Shown: positions 33,642-43,324, numbered from the stretch's first letter. The stretch is DNA of 64,000 bases from Anaerolineales bacterium (GCA_015075185.1 JABTUW010000001.1:1240001-1304000); one strand, 5' to 3'. The notes: generated from the sequence alone by a model not told the origin. Numbers and translations are program-made.

Positions 33642-33917
33642 TTGGCTCTATTCATTCGTCTTCTCGGCCGTTCCCCACAATAAAATGTGTAGTTTCTTAA
33701 TCGGGGTCGAGACAAGCTCGCCACCAGGGGGCAAATCACCCGGAACGGCGACCAACTTCCTGAGAGGGCTCAAAGGCGCCAGTCCGCTTGACGGTCTTAA
33801 CTTGAGAAGACGCAGGTCGAATTATACCCGCCAGCGCGGCTAAGGCAAGCGCGACCAGGTTTCTGCGGTGGGGGAATAACCCCGCCGGGGTAGGGGAACT
33901 TCCTGAGAAACTGTCTT

Positions 33918-34612
33918 TTAAGTCGCAGTTGGCATAAGGGCGTGCTCCCTGGGCGTGAGATCAAAACCGAGTTTGGCGGCCTTGCGCTGGAGGTAGAGCA
34001 GTTCGCGCTGTCGCTGTTGGCTTTCATACCCCTCCGCGCCGATGTCGTGATAAGGCACTTGGTATTTGAGCATAAAGTAAACGGTGCGAGCAATCTTGTG
34101 GGCGGTGGCCACCAGAGCTTGAGCGGGACCGAGTTGAGCGCGTTTGTGCCGATAAAAGGCGCCGAAGGCGGAGTTGGAGCGGGTAACAGAAGCGGCGGCC
34201 TGACGGAAGGCTTGCCCGGCCCGATTATCGGTTTTGAGGGTGCGGGAACGCAGGACTTTGCCGCCGGAGATGTCGTTGCGGGGGGCCAGCCCCAGCCAGG
34301 AAGAAAAGTGTTTGACCCCCGGCCACTTGGACATATCGGTTCCAATTTCCGTCAGGATGGTTTGGGCCAGGGAGGCGCTCATCCCCTCGACCGCGACCAG
34401 GTCCACGCCCAGGATGCGAAACAATTCCTGGCGGGTGCTTTCGGCCGGTTTGTTCTTGGTTCTGGAATTGGGCTTGACCGGGGGGAGCGGTGCGCAATGA
34501 GTTCAGCCCGGTCAGGCGGCAGCGCCACCCAGATTTCCCGGCTGTCAATGTCAATCTCGGCGGCGTTGGCATGGACGATGCCCAGGGTGTCCAGATTAGC
34601 CTGGGCTTTAGA
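33918..34612 (-). pseudogene. IS110/IS1111-type transposase remnant (internal deletion)
   Basis: The N-terminal part (minus strand, about 34612-34505) reads VHANAAEIDIDSREIWVALPPDR, in two short blocks typical of the DEDD transposase N-terminus of this family. The C-terminal Transposase_20 part (34424-33918) is in another frame: LGVDLVAVEGMSASLAQTIL, SKWPGVKHFSSWLGLAP and NDISGGKVLRSRTLK. About 180-200 residues that normally join them are missing, and the frame shifts at the junction. The gene is therefore dead. Members of the IS1111 branch insert into integron attC sites, and this remnant lies about 420 bases beyond the last candidate attC. Confidence 0.85.
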
Positions 34613-34621
34613 ATTGCCTCA

Positions 34622-34660
34622 ATAAAAACCCCGGCCCACCACATCAACAGCAGGCCGGGA
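34622..34660 (-). terminator. Terminator of the Rossmann reductase gene
   Basis: Minus strand CCCGGCC / GGCCGGG stem with a 16-base loop, followed by TTTTTATT, 37 bases after the stop of the gene at 34697. Confidence 0.75.
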
Positions 34661-34696
34661 TTCTATCTTCCTCGCCCCCTCGGTTCGCCTCTCGCC

Positions 34697-35836
34697 TCAC
34701 ACCCACCGCTCATAATAAAACTCGCTGTCCTCGTCGTCGTTCAGGCGGCCGGCGATTTCAAACATCCACTCGTCCAGGAACATATCGTGGGCGTCCAGCC
34801 GGGGGAAGGGATTGTCATAGCCCTGCGTCAGCGCCTTGCCGACTCGATCCAGCGCAGCCACGGCCAGTTCCGGCACGTCTACCCGGCGGACGCCCTCTTT
34901 TTTCATCAGCGTCTCGTTCAGATTGGCCATCATCATCCCGCCGGGGATCAGCGGCAGGGCGCGGGTGCGCATCATCGGGTAGAAGATGTCCAGCACGACC
35001 TTGCCACTGCCGTAGCTGGCGCGGGTGTACGCCTGCAAAATGTCTTTGGGCATAAAGAGGCTGGTCGAGTAAGCGCCCTGGCGGCCGTACTCACGCAGGC
35101 TGGGATCGCGGCTGGCCTTATCCAGGCTGCCCCGCCAGTCAGCGAAAACGGCGGCTTCAACGGTGATGTCATTCTCTTCCAGCAGGCGGGGAAATTCCAC
35201 GGCCATCTCGCCCATCACGTGCTTGGTGATGCCGGTTTCCTTTTCGGTCAGGTAAGTCAGTTGCCACTGGAACATGCCGTTTTCATCGTAATCCTTGATA
35301 AAGACCGGTGGCATCCCCGGCAGCAGCCCGGAAATGGCCGCAGCAACGGTGTTAAAATAAACCACCCGGTCCGCCCCGGCTTCTTTAAGCGCCGCGATAA
35401 TATTTTCCAGCGACTTGCCAAACATGGACATACCCTCGTTGAGCCAGTGGAAGCGCTGCCCCCAGCCCATTTCGTCCGCCTGGGCCTGCATCGCTTTGCC
35501 CGTTTCGTAGCCCAGGGACAGGCTCAAATCGCGGGCCACAACGGTCACGCTGGCCGCCATGCCCAGGCCCATGATGGCCGTTTCCAGCGCCCCGCCCAGC
35601 CCTGGACCGGTCGCTCCGGCCAGGAGAACGTGCCGCCCTTCCAGCCACTTCAAATCGTATTGACCCGATTCGATCAGCGGTTTCTGCACCGCCCAGTTAT
35701 TGACCAAAAGCTGCTGCGCTTCGGCTGGATAAGCTTCGCTCTCTTCCTTGCTCGGGCGGGTAAGCTGCGGCGCTCCCTCCCGGATCGGCAACCTGGGGTC
35801 TGGCTTGGCAAAAGGGCTGATTAAAGATGATGTCAT
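34697..35836 (-). CDS. Rossmann-fold oxidoreductase, SDR/enoyl reductase-like
   Basis: A 379-residue protein. A nucleotide-binding turn is seen at about residues 68-80 (VLLAGATGPGLGGALE), followed by alternating strands and helices with AASVTVVARDLS and DRVVYFNTVAAA. This resembles the trans-2-enoyl-CoA reductase (FabV/Ter) and SDR-type arrangement, but I cannot identify the active-site residues with confidence. The gene stands alone, about 370 bases from the divergent prpE. The context of acyl-CoA metabolism fits an enoyl-CoA or acyl-chain reductase, as an inference. Confidence 0.55.
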   Translation of the reverse strand: MTSSLISPFAKPDPRLPIREGAPQLTRPSKEESEAYPAEAQQLLVNNWAVQKPLIESGQYDLKWLEGRHVLLAGATGPGLGGALETAIMGLGMAASVTVVARDLSLSLGYETGKAMQAQADEMGWGQRFHWLNEGMSMFGKSLENIIAALKEAGADRVVYFNTVAAAISGLLPGMPPVFIKDYDENGMFQWQLTYLTEKETGITKHVMGEMAVEFPRLLEENDITVEAAVFADWRGSLDKASRDPSLREYGRQGAYSTSLFMPKDILQAYTRASYGSGKVVLDIFYPMMRTRALPLIPGGMMMANLNETLMKKEGVRRVDVPELAVAALDRVGKALTQGYDNPFPRLDAHDMFLDEWMFEIAGRLNDDEDSEFYYERWV

Positions 35837-36209
35837 TACTACCTCTTATTTTTGATGGGATGATACGTGAAACGTGATGCGTGATGCTAAAAACTTACGC
35901 AGCACGCATCACACGTTACGCTTTAGTGTGAAGCCTCCCCTTGGGACGTTTCGCGCCCCGATTTTAACACGAATGACCCAGTGCGTCAACGGTTTTTATA
36001 AGACACGGTAGGATAATCGCATTAAAATTGAGGAAAAGTATAACTATAAACCCCGTTGCAAGCGATTCGGTTCTCTCCAAAACCCCCTGAAAGGGGATGA
36101 CAGAAACCGCTGACAATGGTATGATACGGTGAAAAGTAGCAAGGTAGCAAAGTAGCAGGAGCACTATTGCCCCTGTCTACCGTCTACTATTTTAAGGGAG
36201 GGTTCAAAG
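35837..36209. other. Divergent intergenic region before prpE
   Basis: A 373-base spacer. It contains an inverted repeat (35865-35921: ACGTGAAACGTGATGCGTGA against AGCACGCATCACACGTTACG), a small CCCCTGAAAGGGG hairpin near 36082, and tandem AAGTAGCAAGGTAGC heptads (36134-36160). Promoters for the two flanking genes must be here, but no clear pair of hexamers stands out. Confidence 0.6.
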
Positions 36210-38114
36210 GTGAGCTATCAAGAAAAGTATCGGCAGTCCATCGAGCAGCCGGCCGAATTCTGGGCCGAGGCGGCGGAAGCCGTCCACTGGTATAAAAAGT
36301 GGGACAAGGTGCTGGACGACTCCCGCCCGCCCTTTTACCGCTGGTTTAGCGGGGGCGTGGTCAACAGTTGTTACAACGCCCTTGACCGGCACGTCGAAAA
36401 TGGCCGGGCCGACCAGGCCGCGCTTATTTACGACAGCCCTGTCACCAACACCGTCAAAAGCTTCACCTATCGGGAACTGCGGGATGAGGTGGCCCGCTTT
36501 GCCGGGGTGTTGGCCGGCCAGGGGGTGACCAAGGGCGACCGGGTCATCATTTACATGCCGATGGTCCCCGAAGCGGTGATTGCCATGCTGGCCTGCGCCC
36601 GGATTGGGGCCATCCATTCCGTGGTCTTCGGCGGTTTTGCGGCCAACGAACTGGCTACCCGTATTGACGATGCCAAACCCAAGGTGATGGTTTCGGCCTC
36701 CTGCGGCATCGAGATCAACCGGGTCGTTCCCTACAAGCCGCTGCTCGACGCGGCGATTGAGTTAGCCGCGCACACACCGGAGAAGTGCATCATCTTACAG
36801 CGCCCTCAAGCCGAAGCCCCTATGCTTGAAGGCCGCGATCTGGACTGGTCGGAGTTGATGACCCAGGCCCGATCCGTTGACTGCGTCCCTGTCGCCGCTA
36901 CCGACCCGCTCTACATTCTCTACACCTCCGGCACGACCGGCATCCCCAAAGGCGTGGTCCGCGACAACGGCGGCCACCTGGTCGCCCTCAAGTGGAGCAT
37001 GGAATACATCTACGGCGTCGAGCCGGGCGAGGTCTACTGGGCGGCCTCGGATGTCGGCTGGGTGGTGGGCCACTCCTACATTGTCTACGCCCCGCTCTTT
37101 CACGGCTGCACCACCATCCTGTACGAAGGCAAGCCGGTCGGCACGCCCGACCCCGGCGCGTTCTGGCGGATCATCTCGCAGCACAAGGTCAGTGTTTTGT
37201 TTACCGCACCGACTGCCTTCCGGGCCATCAAGCGCGACGACCCCAACGGTGAGTATGTCCGCAAATACGACCTGAGCGGCTTTCGCACCCTCTTCCTGGC
37301 CGGCGAGCGCTGCGACCCGGACACGCTGCACTGGGCCGAGGACAAGCTCAATGTGCCGGTAATTGACCACTGGTGGCAAACCGAAACCGGCTGGCCGATT
37401 GGGGCCAACTTCGCCGGGCTGGGCCTGTTCCCGGTCAAGGCGGGGTCTGCCGGGAAGCCGGTCCCCGGCTACAATGTCCAGATTTTGGACGAAGGCGGCC
37501 ACGAAGCCCCGCCCAACCAAATCGGCAGCATCGTCATCAAGCTGCCCCTGCCGCCCAGTTGCCTGCCGACCCTCTGGAACAACGACGACGGCTTTGTCCG
37601 CTCGTACCTGAGCGCCTTTCCCGGCACCTACACCACCGCCGACGCCGGTTTCAAGGATGAAGACGGCTATCTCTGGATTATGAGCCGCACCGACGACATC
37701 ATCAACGTCGCCGGGCACCGGCTGTCCACCGGGGGCATGGAAGAGGTGCTGGCCTCGCATCCCGACGTGGCCGAGTGCGCCGTCATCGGTGTGGCCGACG
37801 AACTCAAGGGCGAGATTCCGCTGGGGGTGGTTGTCCTTAAAGCGGGAGTCAACCGCACCGAAAAAGAGATTGTGGACGAGCTGATCCGCATGGTCCGCGA
37901 CCGCATCGGCCCGGTGGCCTCCTTCAAAGTGGCGACGGTGGTCAAGCGCCTGCCCAAAACCCGCTCCGGCAAGGTGCTGCGCGGCACCATGAAGAAAATC
38001 GCCGACGGTGTCGAGTACCGCATGCCCGCCACCATTGACGACCCCGTGATTCTCGATGAGATCACCGAGTCGCTGGCACGGCTGGGGTATCCACATCAGC
38101 ACAAGCTTGGCTAA
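36210..38114 (+). CDS. prpE: Propionate-CoA ligase (propionyl-CoA synthetase)
   Basis: A 634-residue AMP-forming acyl-CoA synthetase. The ACS N-terminal region FWAEAAEAVHWYKKWDKVLD is followed by RPPFYRWFSGGVVNSCYNA, which is PrpE-like rather than Acs-like. The AMP-binding motif YTSGTTGIPKGVV, the ASDVGWVVGHSYI segment, WQTETGWP and the adenylation Lys K588 in TRSGKVLR are all present. It makes propionyl-CoA (or acetyl-CoA less well) from the free acid, ATP and CoA in the cytosol. The GTG start follows GGGAGGG by about eight bases. No methylcitrate or methylmalonyl genes are adjacent. K588 is the site commonly silenced by lysine acetylation in this family. Confidence 0.9.
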   Translation: MSYQEKYRQSIEQPAEFWAEAAEAVHWYKKWDKVLDDSRPPFYRWFSGGVVNSCYNALDRHVENGRADQAALIYDSPVTNTVKSFTYRELRDEVARFAGVLAGQGVTKGDRVIIYMPMVPEAVIAMLACARIGAIHSVVFGGFAANELATRIDDAKPKVMVSASCGIEINRVVPYKPLLDAAIELAAHTPEKCIILQRPQAEAPMLEGRDLDWSELMTQARSVDCVPVAATDPLYILYTSGTTGIPKGVVRDNGGHLVALKWSMEYIYGVEPGEVYWAASDVGWVVGHSYIVYAPLFHGCTTILYEGKPVGTPDPGAFWRIISQHKVSVLFTAPTAFRAIKRDDPNGEYVRKYDLSGFRTLFLAGERCDPDTLHWAEDKLNVPVIDHWWQTETGWPIGANFAGLGLFPVKAGSAGKPVPGYNVQILDEGGHEAPPNQIGSIVIKLPLPPSCLPTLWNNDDGFVRSYLSAFPGTYTTADAGFKDEDGYLWIMSRTDDIINVAGHRLSTGGMEEVLASHPDVAECAVIGVADELKGEIPLGVVVLKAGVNRTEKEIVDELIRMVRDRIGPVASFKVATVVKRLPKTRSGKVLRGTMKKIADGVEYRMPATIDDPVILDEITESLARLGYPHQHKLG

Positions 38115-38117
38115 TAG

Positions 38118-38222
38118 CGCCCTTCGATACGGCTTTCGCTTCGCTTCAGCCTACTCAGGACACTATTTAATAGGGTCACATCCTGAGTAGCCCTGAGCTT
38201 TGCGAAGGGCGTATCGAAGGAT
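38118..38222. repeat. CCTTCGATAC / CTCAGGA inverted repeat
   Basis: CGCCCTTCGATAC...CTACTCAGGAC on the left and TCCTGAGTAG...GGGCGTATCGAAGG on the right form a long imperfect hairpin in the prpE-methyltransferase spacer. It is related to 20932-21052. Confidence 0.85.
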
Positions 38223-38242
38223 GCGATTTCCAAAGAAATTCA

Positions 38243-38905
38243 ATGAGCTGCCCCTGCTGTTCACCCCGCAACATAAATGACCTCGACAACACCTTCGACG
38301 CCGCTCAGGCTCGCCAGGACGCCCGGCGCTACCTCAAGAAAGGGCTGGACAAGCGGGCACGCAAGCTGATCGCCTACCTGCTGGCCCACTGTGGCAAGCC
38401 GGTCAGCGTGTTGGACATCGGCTGCGGGGCCGGCGGCGCGCACCAGGAATTACTGCGCCGGGGTATCGCCGACCGGGCGGTTGGCGTTGACGCCTCGTCA
38501 GCCTACCTGGAGGCGGCCAAGGCCAACGCCGCCCGGCTGAATTTGAGCGACCGGGTTGTCTATGAGCACCAGGATTTCGCCCTGACCGCCGCCTCGTTTG
38601 CCCCGGCCGAAGTCGTCCTCATGGATCGGGTCATCTGCTGTTACCCCTACCTGGCCGAACTGCTGGGAGCCGCTGCCCAGCACGCCCAAGGCTATCTCTG
38701 CCTCAGCTTCCCCCGCGACGAGTGGTGGACCCGCCTGCCCTATCGCCTCTATGATCTCTTCCAGGCCCTCTTCCGCAGCAAGTACCGCTTTTACCTGCAC
38801 CCCTATCCTCAGATCATGGCCCTGGCCGAAGCCGCCGGTCTGCGCCTTGTTCACACCGACCGCACCGGCCTCTGGCAGATTTTGGTTTTCGCCCGGTCTC
38901 GATAA
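38243..38905 (+). CDS. Class I SAM-dependent methyltransferase
   Basis: A 220-residue enzyme. Motif I is VLDIGCGAGG (about 55-64), the acidic loop is VGVDASSAY, and the post-I region has EHQDF. The N-terminal MSCPCCS may bind metal. FRSKYRFYLHPYPQI in the second half is shared with the BchM/CobL-like group of small-molecule methyltransferases. The substrate is unknown. It follows a dispersed repeat and probably has its own promoter. Confidence 0.8.
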   Translation: MSCPCCSPRNINDLDNTFDAAQARQDARRYLKKGLDKRARKLIAYLLAHCGKPVSVLDIGCGAGGAHQELLRRGIADRAVGVDASSAYLEAAKANAARLNLSDRVVYEHQDFALTAASFAPAEVVLMDRVICCYPYLAELLGAAAQHAQGYLCLSFPRDEWWTRLPYRLYDLFQALFRSKYRFYLHPYPQIMALAEAAGLRLVHTDRTGLWQILVFARSR

Positions 38906-38947
38906 AAGTAGCACTTAACGCAGTTAAACTATGTTGAAGAAAAAATC

Positions 38948-39037
38948 ACCGCAGAGACGCCGAGAACGCAGAGAAGTTTTACACCTGCCCCACCGCAGGT
39001 GCGGGTAAAAACTCAGCGACCTCTGCGTCTCTGCGGT
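38948..39037. repeat. ACCGCAGAGACGC inverted repeat
   Basis: ACCGCAGAGACGC at 38948-38960 is repeated inverted exactly at 39025-39037, with GC-rich sequence (ACCTGCCCCACCGCAGGTGC) between. It is the same family as the fragment near 6838-6955. Confidence 0.85.
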
Positions 39038-39081
39038 AAAATTTTGACATTAGATTTTCGAACTGCGTAAGTTCTAGAAAA

Positions 39082-39110
39082 TTGAAAAACACTTCCCATT
39101 CGAGTATACT
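39082..39110 (+). promoter_or_regulatory. Sigma70-type promoter for the propeller gene
   Basis: TTGAAA at 39082, 17-base spacer, TATACT at 39105-39110. Transcription would start near 39117, just before a GGATTCC/GGAGTC hairpin (39128-39153) in the leader of the gene starting at 39173. Confidence 0.75.
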
Positions 39111-39172
39111 TGTGACAAGTTAAGTCCGGATTCCAAAATGTATTTTGGAGTCTCCCCAGGTCAGGCCTAACC

Positions 39173-42100
39173 GTGAAAAAACAACATTCCCCGGTAAAAT
39201 TATTCTCGGTCTTTGTCGTCTGCTCCATCGCCCTCGTCCTGTTCAACCGCCCTGCCACCACCGCCCTCCAGCCCAACCGCCTTCATCACCTGCCCCCGCC
39301 AGGGGGTTCAGCCCTCATCCTTCAGCCTTCCATTGACATTCCCGCCATCGTTGACGAACTTGACCTCGGCGTTCCCGCCGGAAACGGCCACCGGCCGCAG
39401 CGCGTCGCCGTTGACAGCCGGCGCGGCCAGCTCTATACCCTGAATGAAGGCCTGGTGGAACTCAAAGAGGGCAACACCCTGAGCATCGTTGATTTGATCA
39501 CCAACCAGGTCACGGCCCTGCTCCCGCTCGACAACCTGCCCGCGCCGGAGCAGCTTCGCGCCACATTCTCCCGGCCCAACCCACTGGATTTGCAGATTGA
39601 TCCGTACCGCCCGCGCCTTTATGCCCTCACCGGCGACCCCTACAGCGATCCACCCTACAGTGACCTGACCATCATTGACCCTGACACGCAGCACATTATT
39701 GACACCCTGCCCGGCGTGCTGGCCGTCTTTCCCGGCCCCGACCGGCTCTACCTGGCCAGCCCCACGCGCCTCTGGGCCGCCGATCCCACTACCCTGGCCG
39801 AACTGGCCTATACCGACCTTCAACCCCTGCCGTCCGGCTCCCAACCGTTCCTCCTGCTCAACGCCGCCGCCAATCGTCTCTACCTGGGCCAGCGGCAGCC
39901 TGGGATTCTAACTGCTTATACCGCCGACTCGCTGGCGACGGTGGGCAGCTACACCGGGCCAACTCAGCTTGGGGAAGCCGTGGTAGATGAGGCAGGGCAG
40001 GGGGTCTGGCTCATTGACAGCGATGGGGTCCAGCTCACTCTGCGCGCTCTCAACAGCGACGCCCAACCCCTGACCACGCCGGCCCCCTTCCTCCTGAGCG
40101 ACGATACCTTCAGCGATCCGCACCTGGTCCTGGCCGGTTCAGATCTGGTCGTCACCAATCGCACCATTGACACCTACCAGTTACAGCTCTTTGACGGGAC
40201 AAACCTGACCCAATTTGCCAGCCTGACCATCCCCGGCTATCCCAGCGACCTGGCCGCCGACCCGACAGCGGGCCGTCTCTATGCCACTTACAGCGACGCC
40301 GCCAGCTATATTCTGGCCGTTGACCCGGCCAGCGGCGCGGCGGAAACCATCTTCACTGCCCGGCTGCTCAACGATGCCCTGGCCGACCCCCAGGCAGGCC
40401 GCCTCTATGTTTTGAACGACGAGCGCACTCTCCAGGTTTTGAGTTTGACTGATTACAGCGAAATCGCTCGCCTGGACCTTGAACCCAGCCTCAACTGCAA
40501 AGACGCCTCAGGCTGTCTGCCCCCCGATCGGGCGGTTGAACCGGCCCTGGCCCTCGACCCTGGCCGCCGCCGTCTCTACCTCAGCGGCGACCCGGCCCAG
40601 GTTATTGACACGGCTTCCCTGACCCTGGCTGCCACCCTGGACACCCCCGGCCAGCTTACCCCCGATCCCACCAGCGATCGGCTCTACCTGACCACCCCTT
40701 GCCAGTGCCGCACTACCCAATGCAACACCGTCGTCCTCAGCGCCAACACGCTCACCACCACGGTGGGTGCAGGCGGCACGACCACCCTCTTCCCGCCGCT
40801 CGACCCGCTGGCCGCGCCCTGTGTCATCAACACCACCCTCGACCCCCAGAATCAACTTCTGTATGCGCTCATCTTTAACGGCGTCGCCGGCTCCAACAGC
40901 GGCAACACCTTCTCTGCTTTTGATGTTTCCGGACCGCCGCGGCTCATCTATAATGGCGGTGATATTAGCTTCTATGGCCAGTTTGCTTTTGATCCAGACC
41001 GTCGGCGGGCCTACATTGCCCAGGGGCGGTTTGACCGTTCCTTCATCCATCGCTTTGAGCGGCAGGGCCAAACGCTCACCTCGACTCTGGAATTGGCCGG
41101 AGCCGATGGTCTACTGGTTTATGATCCGCCTCTCGACACCCTTTATGCAGTTAACGGTCAGGCCCTGCAAGTTTTTGATAGTGACCTGGCCCTCCAGACC
41201 GAAATTCCCCTGCCTGGCTCCTTCAAGCCGCTGACCTTCGATCCACAAGCCCAGCGCCTCTACCTGGGCGGCTCGAACGGCAATCTGCTGGTCGTCGCCT
41301 CCCGTGGCGGCCAGCTTGCCCACCCGCCCCCGCCAGCCCTGACTCCACAAACCCTGGATCCCCCCCAACTTTTCAGTACCCCCACCGGCGACTATTTCCG
41401 CATTGACAACGGCCAACTCTACCGCGCCGAGGGCCAGAATTGGGTGGTACTGGGGCGAGGTTTGCCCGACCGCCGCGTCATGGCCCTGGCAATTTCACCC
41501 GACTACCAAAGCGACCGCACCCTGTTAGCCGGCCTGTCGGGCGCTGGCCGCAATGGCGGGCTGTTTCGCTCCACTGACGGCGGCGATACCTGGCAGCCCA
41601 CCACGCGCGGCCTGACTGATCTCGACATCAGCCAGGTTGTTTTCTCGCCCACCTTTGCCCAGGATCAAACCGTTTTTCTAAGCACGGCTTATCGCGGCCT
41701 CTTCCGCTCCACCGACGGCGGCGATACCTGGCAGGGCCTGGCCGGCGGCTATGCCGATTACCCCGGCGGCGATTCGCAGCTCTCCCACCTGGCCATGTCG
41801 CCCACCTTTGCCCAGGATAAGCTGATTATCATCAGCGCCCACACCCTGCTCCGTTCTACCGACGGCGGCGACACCTGGGCCGATACCGGCCTGCCGCCCG
41901 GCAAGGTTGCCTTTTCGCCCGATTTTGCCCGTGACAAGCTGGTCTTGAGCGCGGGCAGGTGGCGCAGTACCGACGGCGGTCAAAGCTGGCAGCCGGCCGC
42001 CGCCGGGCTGGAGCCGAATCAGGGCGTGCAAAGCCTTTTCTTTTCGCCCACTTTTGCCGCCGACCAGACCGTTTATTTACTGCTCCATCAAAACTTTGAC

Positions 42101-43243
42101 CAGCCGCTCAAGCTGCAGCGCTCCGTTGACGCCGGGCGCACTTGGCAGTCGCTGCTGGCTGGGCTGCCGGCCAGCTTTGACCTGGCCACGGCTACCGTCC
42201 TGCCCAGCGGCGAGTTGTACCTGGGCGACAAGACCGGCCAGCAGCCTTTCGTCATCGCTCCGTCAAGCTTAACCTGGGGCCGACCGGCCCTGGATTTGGC
42301 CCAGCTTGACCTGCAAGCGCTGGCCGTCGCTCCCGATGGTTCGATCTTTGTCGGCAACAGCGCCGCCGGGGTGCTTAAATCCACGGATGAAGGCCAGACC
42401 TGGCAGGATACCGGCTTCCCCGCCCGCGCCGATGAAACTAAAGTGGCGCAATTGGCGGTCGCCAATAATGGGGCGCTCTTTGCTGCCGCCGGCACCATTA
42501 TCGAGCGCAGCCCCAACGGGGGACAGAGTTGGACCTACTTAGCCAAGATGCCGCCCGGCTTTGAAGTCACGGCGCTGGCCGTCTCGCCCAATTTTGCGCC
42601 CGATGGAATTGTGTTAGCGGGGGGGAATTACGCCAGCAGACAGATTCTTCGCTCGGCGGATGGGGGCCAAACATGGCAGGTCGTTTTTGACGGCGCGGCC
42701 GTGGACGGGGCTTCAGATGTGGGGGCGATTGCCATTTCCCCCAACTTTGCCCGCGATAAAACGGCCTATGCCTGGCTGCAATACGCCGGGCTGCTCCGCT
42801 CCACCGACGCCGGCCAGACCTGGACCCTGGTTCCTGGCGACAAAAGCGGCGCCTTTGCCCAGATGCTGGCGGTCGGGCCGGATGGCCGGCTGTACCTGGG
42901 TGAGCTTTACGGCGGCCTGAGCGTGTCGAACAATGGCGGGCAAAGCTGGCAGGATTTAACGGCAAATATCCCCGGCGAGCGCACCTGGAGCAGCGCCCTG
43001 GCCTTTGGCCCTGACAACAGCCTCTTTTTGGGGACGGATGTCGGCGTCTATCGCAGCCTGGATGGGGGCCAAAGCTGGTCCAGCGCCAGTAACGGCCTGC
43101 CGCTGGACCCGGACCAGGGCAAGCCCCAGGCAGTCCGCGCCCTGGCTGTCAGCGGACAGCGTCTTTACGCCGCGCTGACCCGAGGCGGGGTGTTTGTCTC
43201 GGAGGACCAGGGGCAATCGTGGTATTCATCCAAGAATCCGTAA
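39173..43243 (+). CDS. Secreted two-part beta-propeller protein with Asp-box repeats
   Basis: A 1356-residue exported protein. A signal peptide or anchor spans residues about 8-28. Residues about 55-720 are YVTN-like propeller repeats (GRLYVLND, RRRLYLSGD, DRLYLTTP and similar). Residues about 740-1356 contain twelve Asp-box/BNR repeats of the RSTDGGDTW type with VFSPTFAQD between them, typical of sortilin/YCF48-like ten-bladed propellers. No catalytic residues are recognised. It is likely a cell-surface binding or scaffold protein. The GTG start is weakly supported by an AGG. The N-terminal region after the signal contains CATCCTTCAGCC repeat-like DNA. Confidence 0.85.
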   Translation: MKKQHSPVKLFSVFVVCSIALVLFNRPATTALQPNRLHHLPPPGGSALILQPSIDIPAIVDELDLGVPAGNGHRPQRVAVDSRRGQLYTLNEGLVELKEGNTLSIVDLITNQVTALLPLDNLPAPEQLRATFSRPNPLDLQIDPYRPRLYALTGDPYSDPPYSDLTIIDPDTQHIIDTLPGVLAVFPGPDRLYLASPTRLWAADPTTLAELAYTDLQPLPSGSQPFLLLNAAANRLYLGQRQPGILTAYTADSLATVGSYTGPTQLGEAVVDEAGQGVWLIDSDGVQLTLRALNSDAQPLTTPAPFLLSDDTFSDPHLVLAGSDLVVTNRTIDTYQLQLFDGTNLTQFASLTIPGYPSDLAADPTAGRLYATYSDAASYILAVDPASGAAETIFTARLLNDALADPQAGRLYVLNDERTLQVLSLTDYSEIARLDLEPSLNCKDASGCLPPDRAVEPALALDPGRRRLYLSGDPAQVIDTASLTLAATLDTPGQLTPDPTSDRLYLTTPCQCRTTQCNTVVLSANTLTTTVGAGGTTTLFPPLDPLAAPCVINTTLDPQNQLLYALIFNGVAGSNSGNTFSAFDVSGPPRLIYNGGDISFYGQFAFDPDRRRAYIAQGRFDRSFIHRFERQGQTLTSTLELAGADGLLVYDPPLDTLYAVNGQALQVFDSDLALQTEIPLPGSFKPLTFDPQAQRLYLGGSNGNLLVVASRGGQLAHPPPPALTPQTLDPPQLFSTPTGDYFRIDNGQLYRAEGQNWVVLGRGLPDRRVMALAISPDYQSDRTLLAGLSGAGRNGGLFRSTDGGDTWQPTTRGLTDLDISQVVFSPTFAQDQTVFLSTAYRGLFRSTDGGDTWQGLAGGYADYPGGDSQLSHLAMSPTFAQDKLIIISAHTLLRSTDGGDTWADTGLPPGKVAFSPDFARDKLVLSAGRWRSTDGGQSWQPAAAGLEPNQGVQSLFFSPTFAADQTVYLLLHQNFDQPLKLQRSVDAGRTWQSLLAGLPASFDLATATVLPSGELYLGDKTGQQPFVIAPSSLTWGRPALDLAQLDLQALAVAPDGSIFVGNSAAGVLKSTDEGQTWQDTGFPARADETKVAQLAVANNGALFAAAGTIIERSPNGGQSWTYLAKMPPGFEVTALAVSPNFAPDGIVLAGGNYASRQILRSADGGQTWQVVFDGAAVDGASDVGAIAISPNFARDKTAYAWLQYAGLLRSTDAGQTWTLVPGDKSGAFAQMLAVGPDGRLYLGELYGGLSVSNNGGQSWQDLTANIPGERTWSSALAFGPDNSLFLGTDVGVYRSLDGGQSWSSASNGLPLDPDQGKPQAVRALAVSGQRLYAALTRGGVFVSEDQGQSWYSSKNP

Positions 43244-43270
43244 GGAAGAGATAAATTGTGGTGCATGCCC

Positions 43271-43298
43271 AGGAGTCCAGACTTAAATCTGGACTCCT
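43271..43298. terminator. Hairpin between convergent genes
   Basis: Perfect 11-base stem AGGAGTCCAGA / TCTGGACTCCT with loop CTTAAA, midway between the convergent stops at 43243 and 43325. It lacks a clear T-run but could act as a shared transcription end. It belongs to the GGAGTCC hairpin family. Confidence 0.6.
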
Positions 43299-43324
43299 GC
43301 GTAAGAATCACATTTCCGCGCGTT

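Larger units (their letters stand above)
33341..33917. other. Cassette 3 tail, candidate attC and non-coding flank of the IS remnant
   Basis: A 577-base stretch without an intact gene. It has about 110 bases of cassette 3 tail, attC3, a minus-strand terminator (33606-33641), then about 270 bases between that and the transposase stop. On the minus strand about 45 codons ending at TAG near 33650 look protein-like (LVAVPGDLPPGGELVS) but have no start and are not recognised. If the transposase belonged to the IS1111 branch, its bridge RNA would lie in this downstream flank; I could not fold one reliably. Confidence 0.45.

Noticed and set aside
34490..35824. Plus-strand open frame opposite the Rossmann reductase gene
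   Set aside because: The protein from the minus strand has a clear nucleotide-binding motif and sensible composition; the plus-strand one does not.
36795..38102. Long minus-strand open frame opposite prpE (435 codons)
   Set aside because: It is the antisense of a strongly conserved GC-rich gene. Its translation has no recognisable motif and is rich in Gly/Val/His as expected for a shadow frame.
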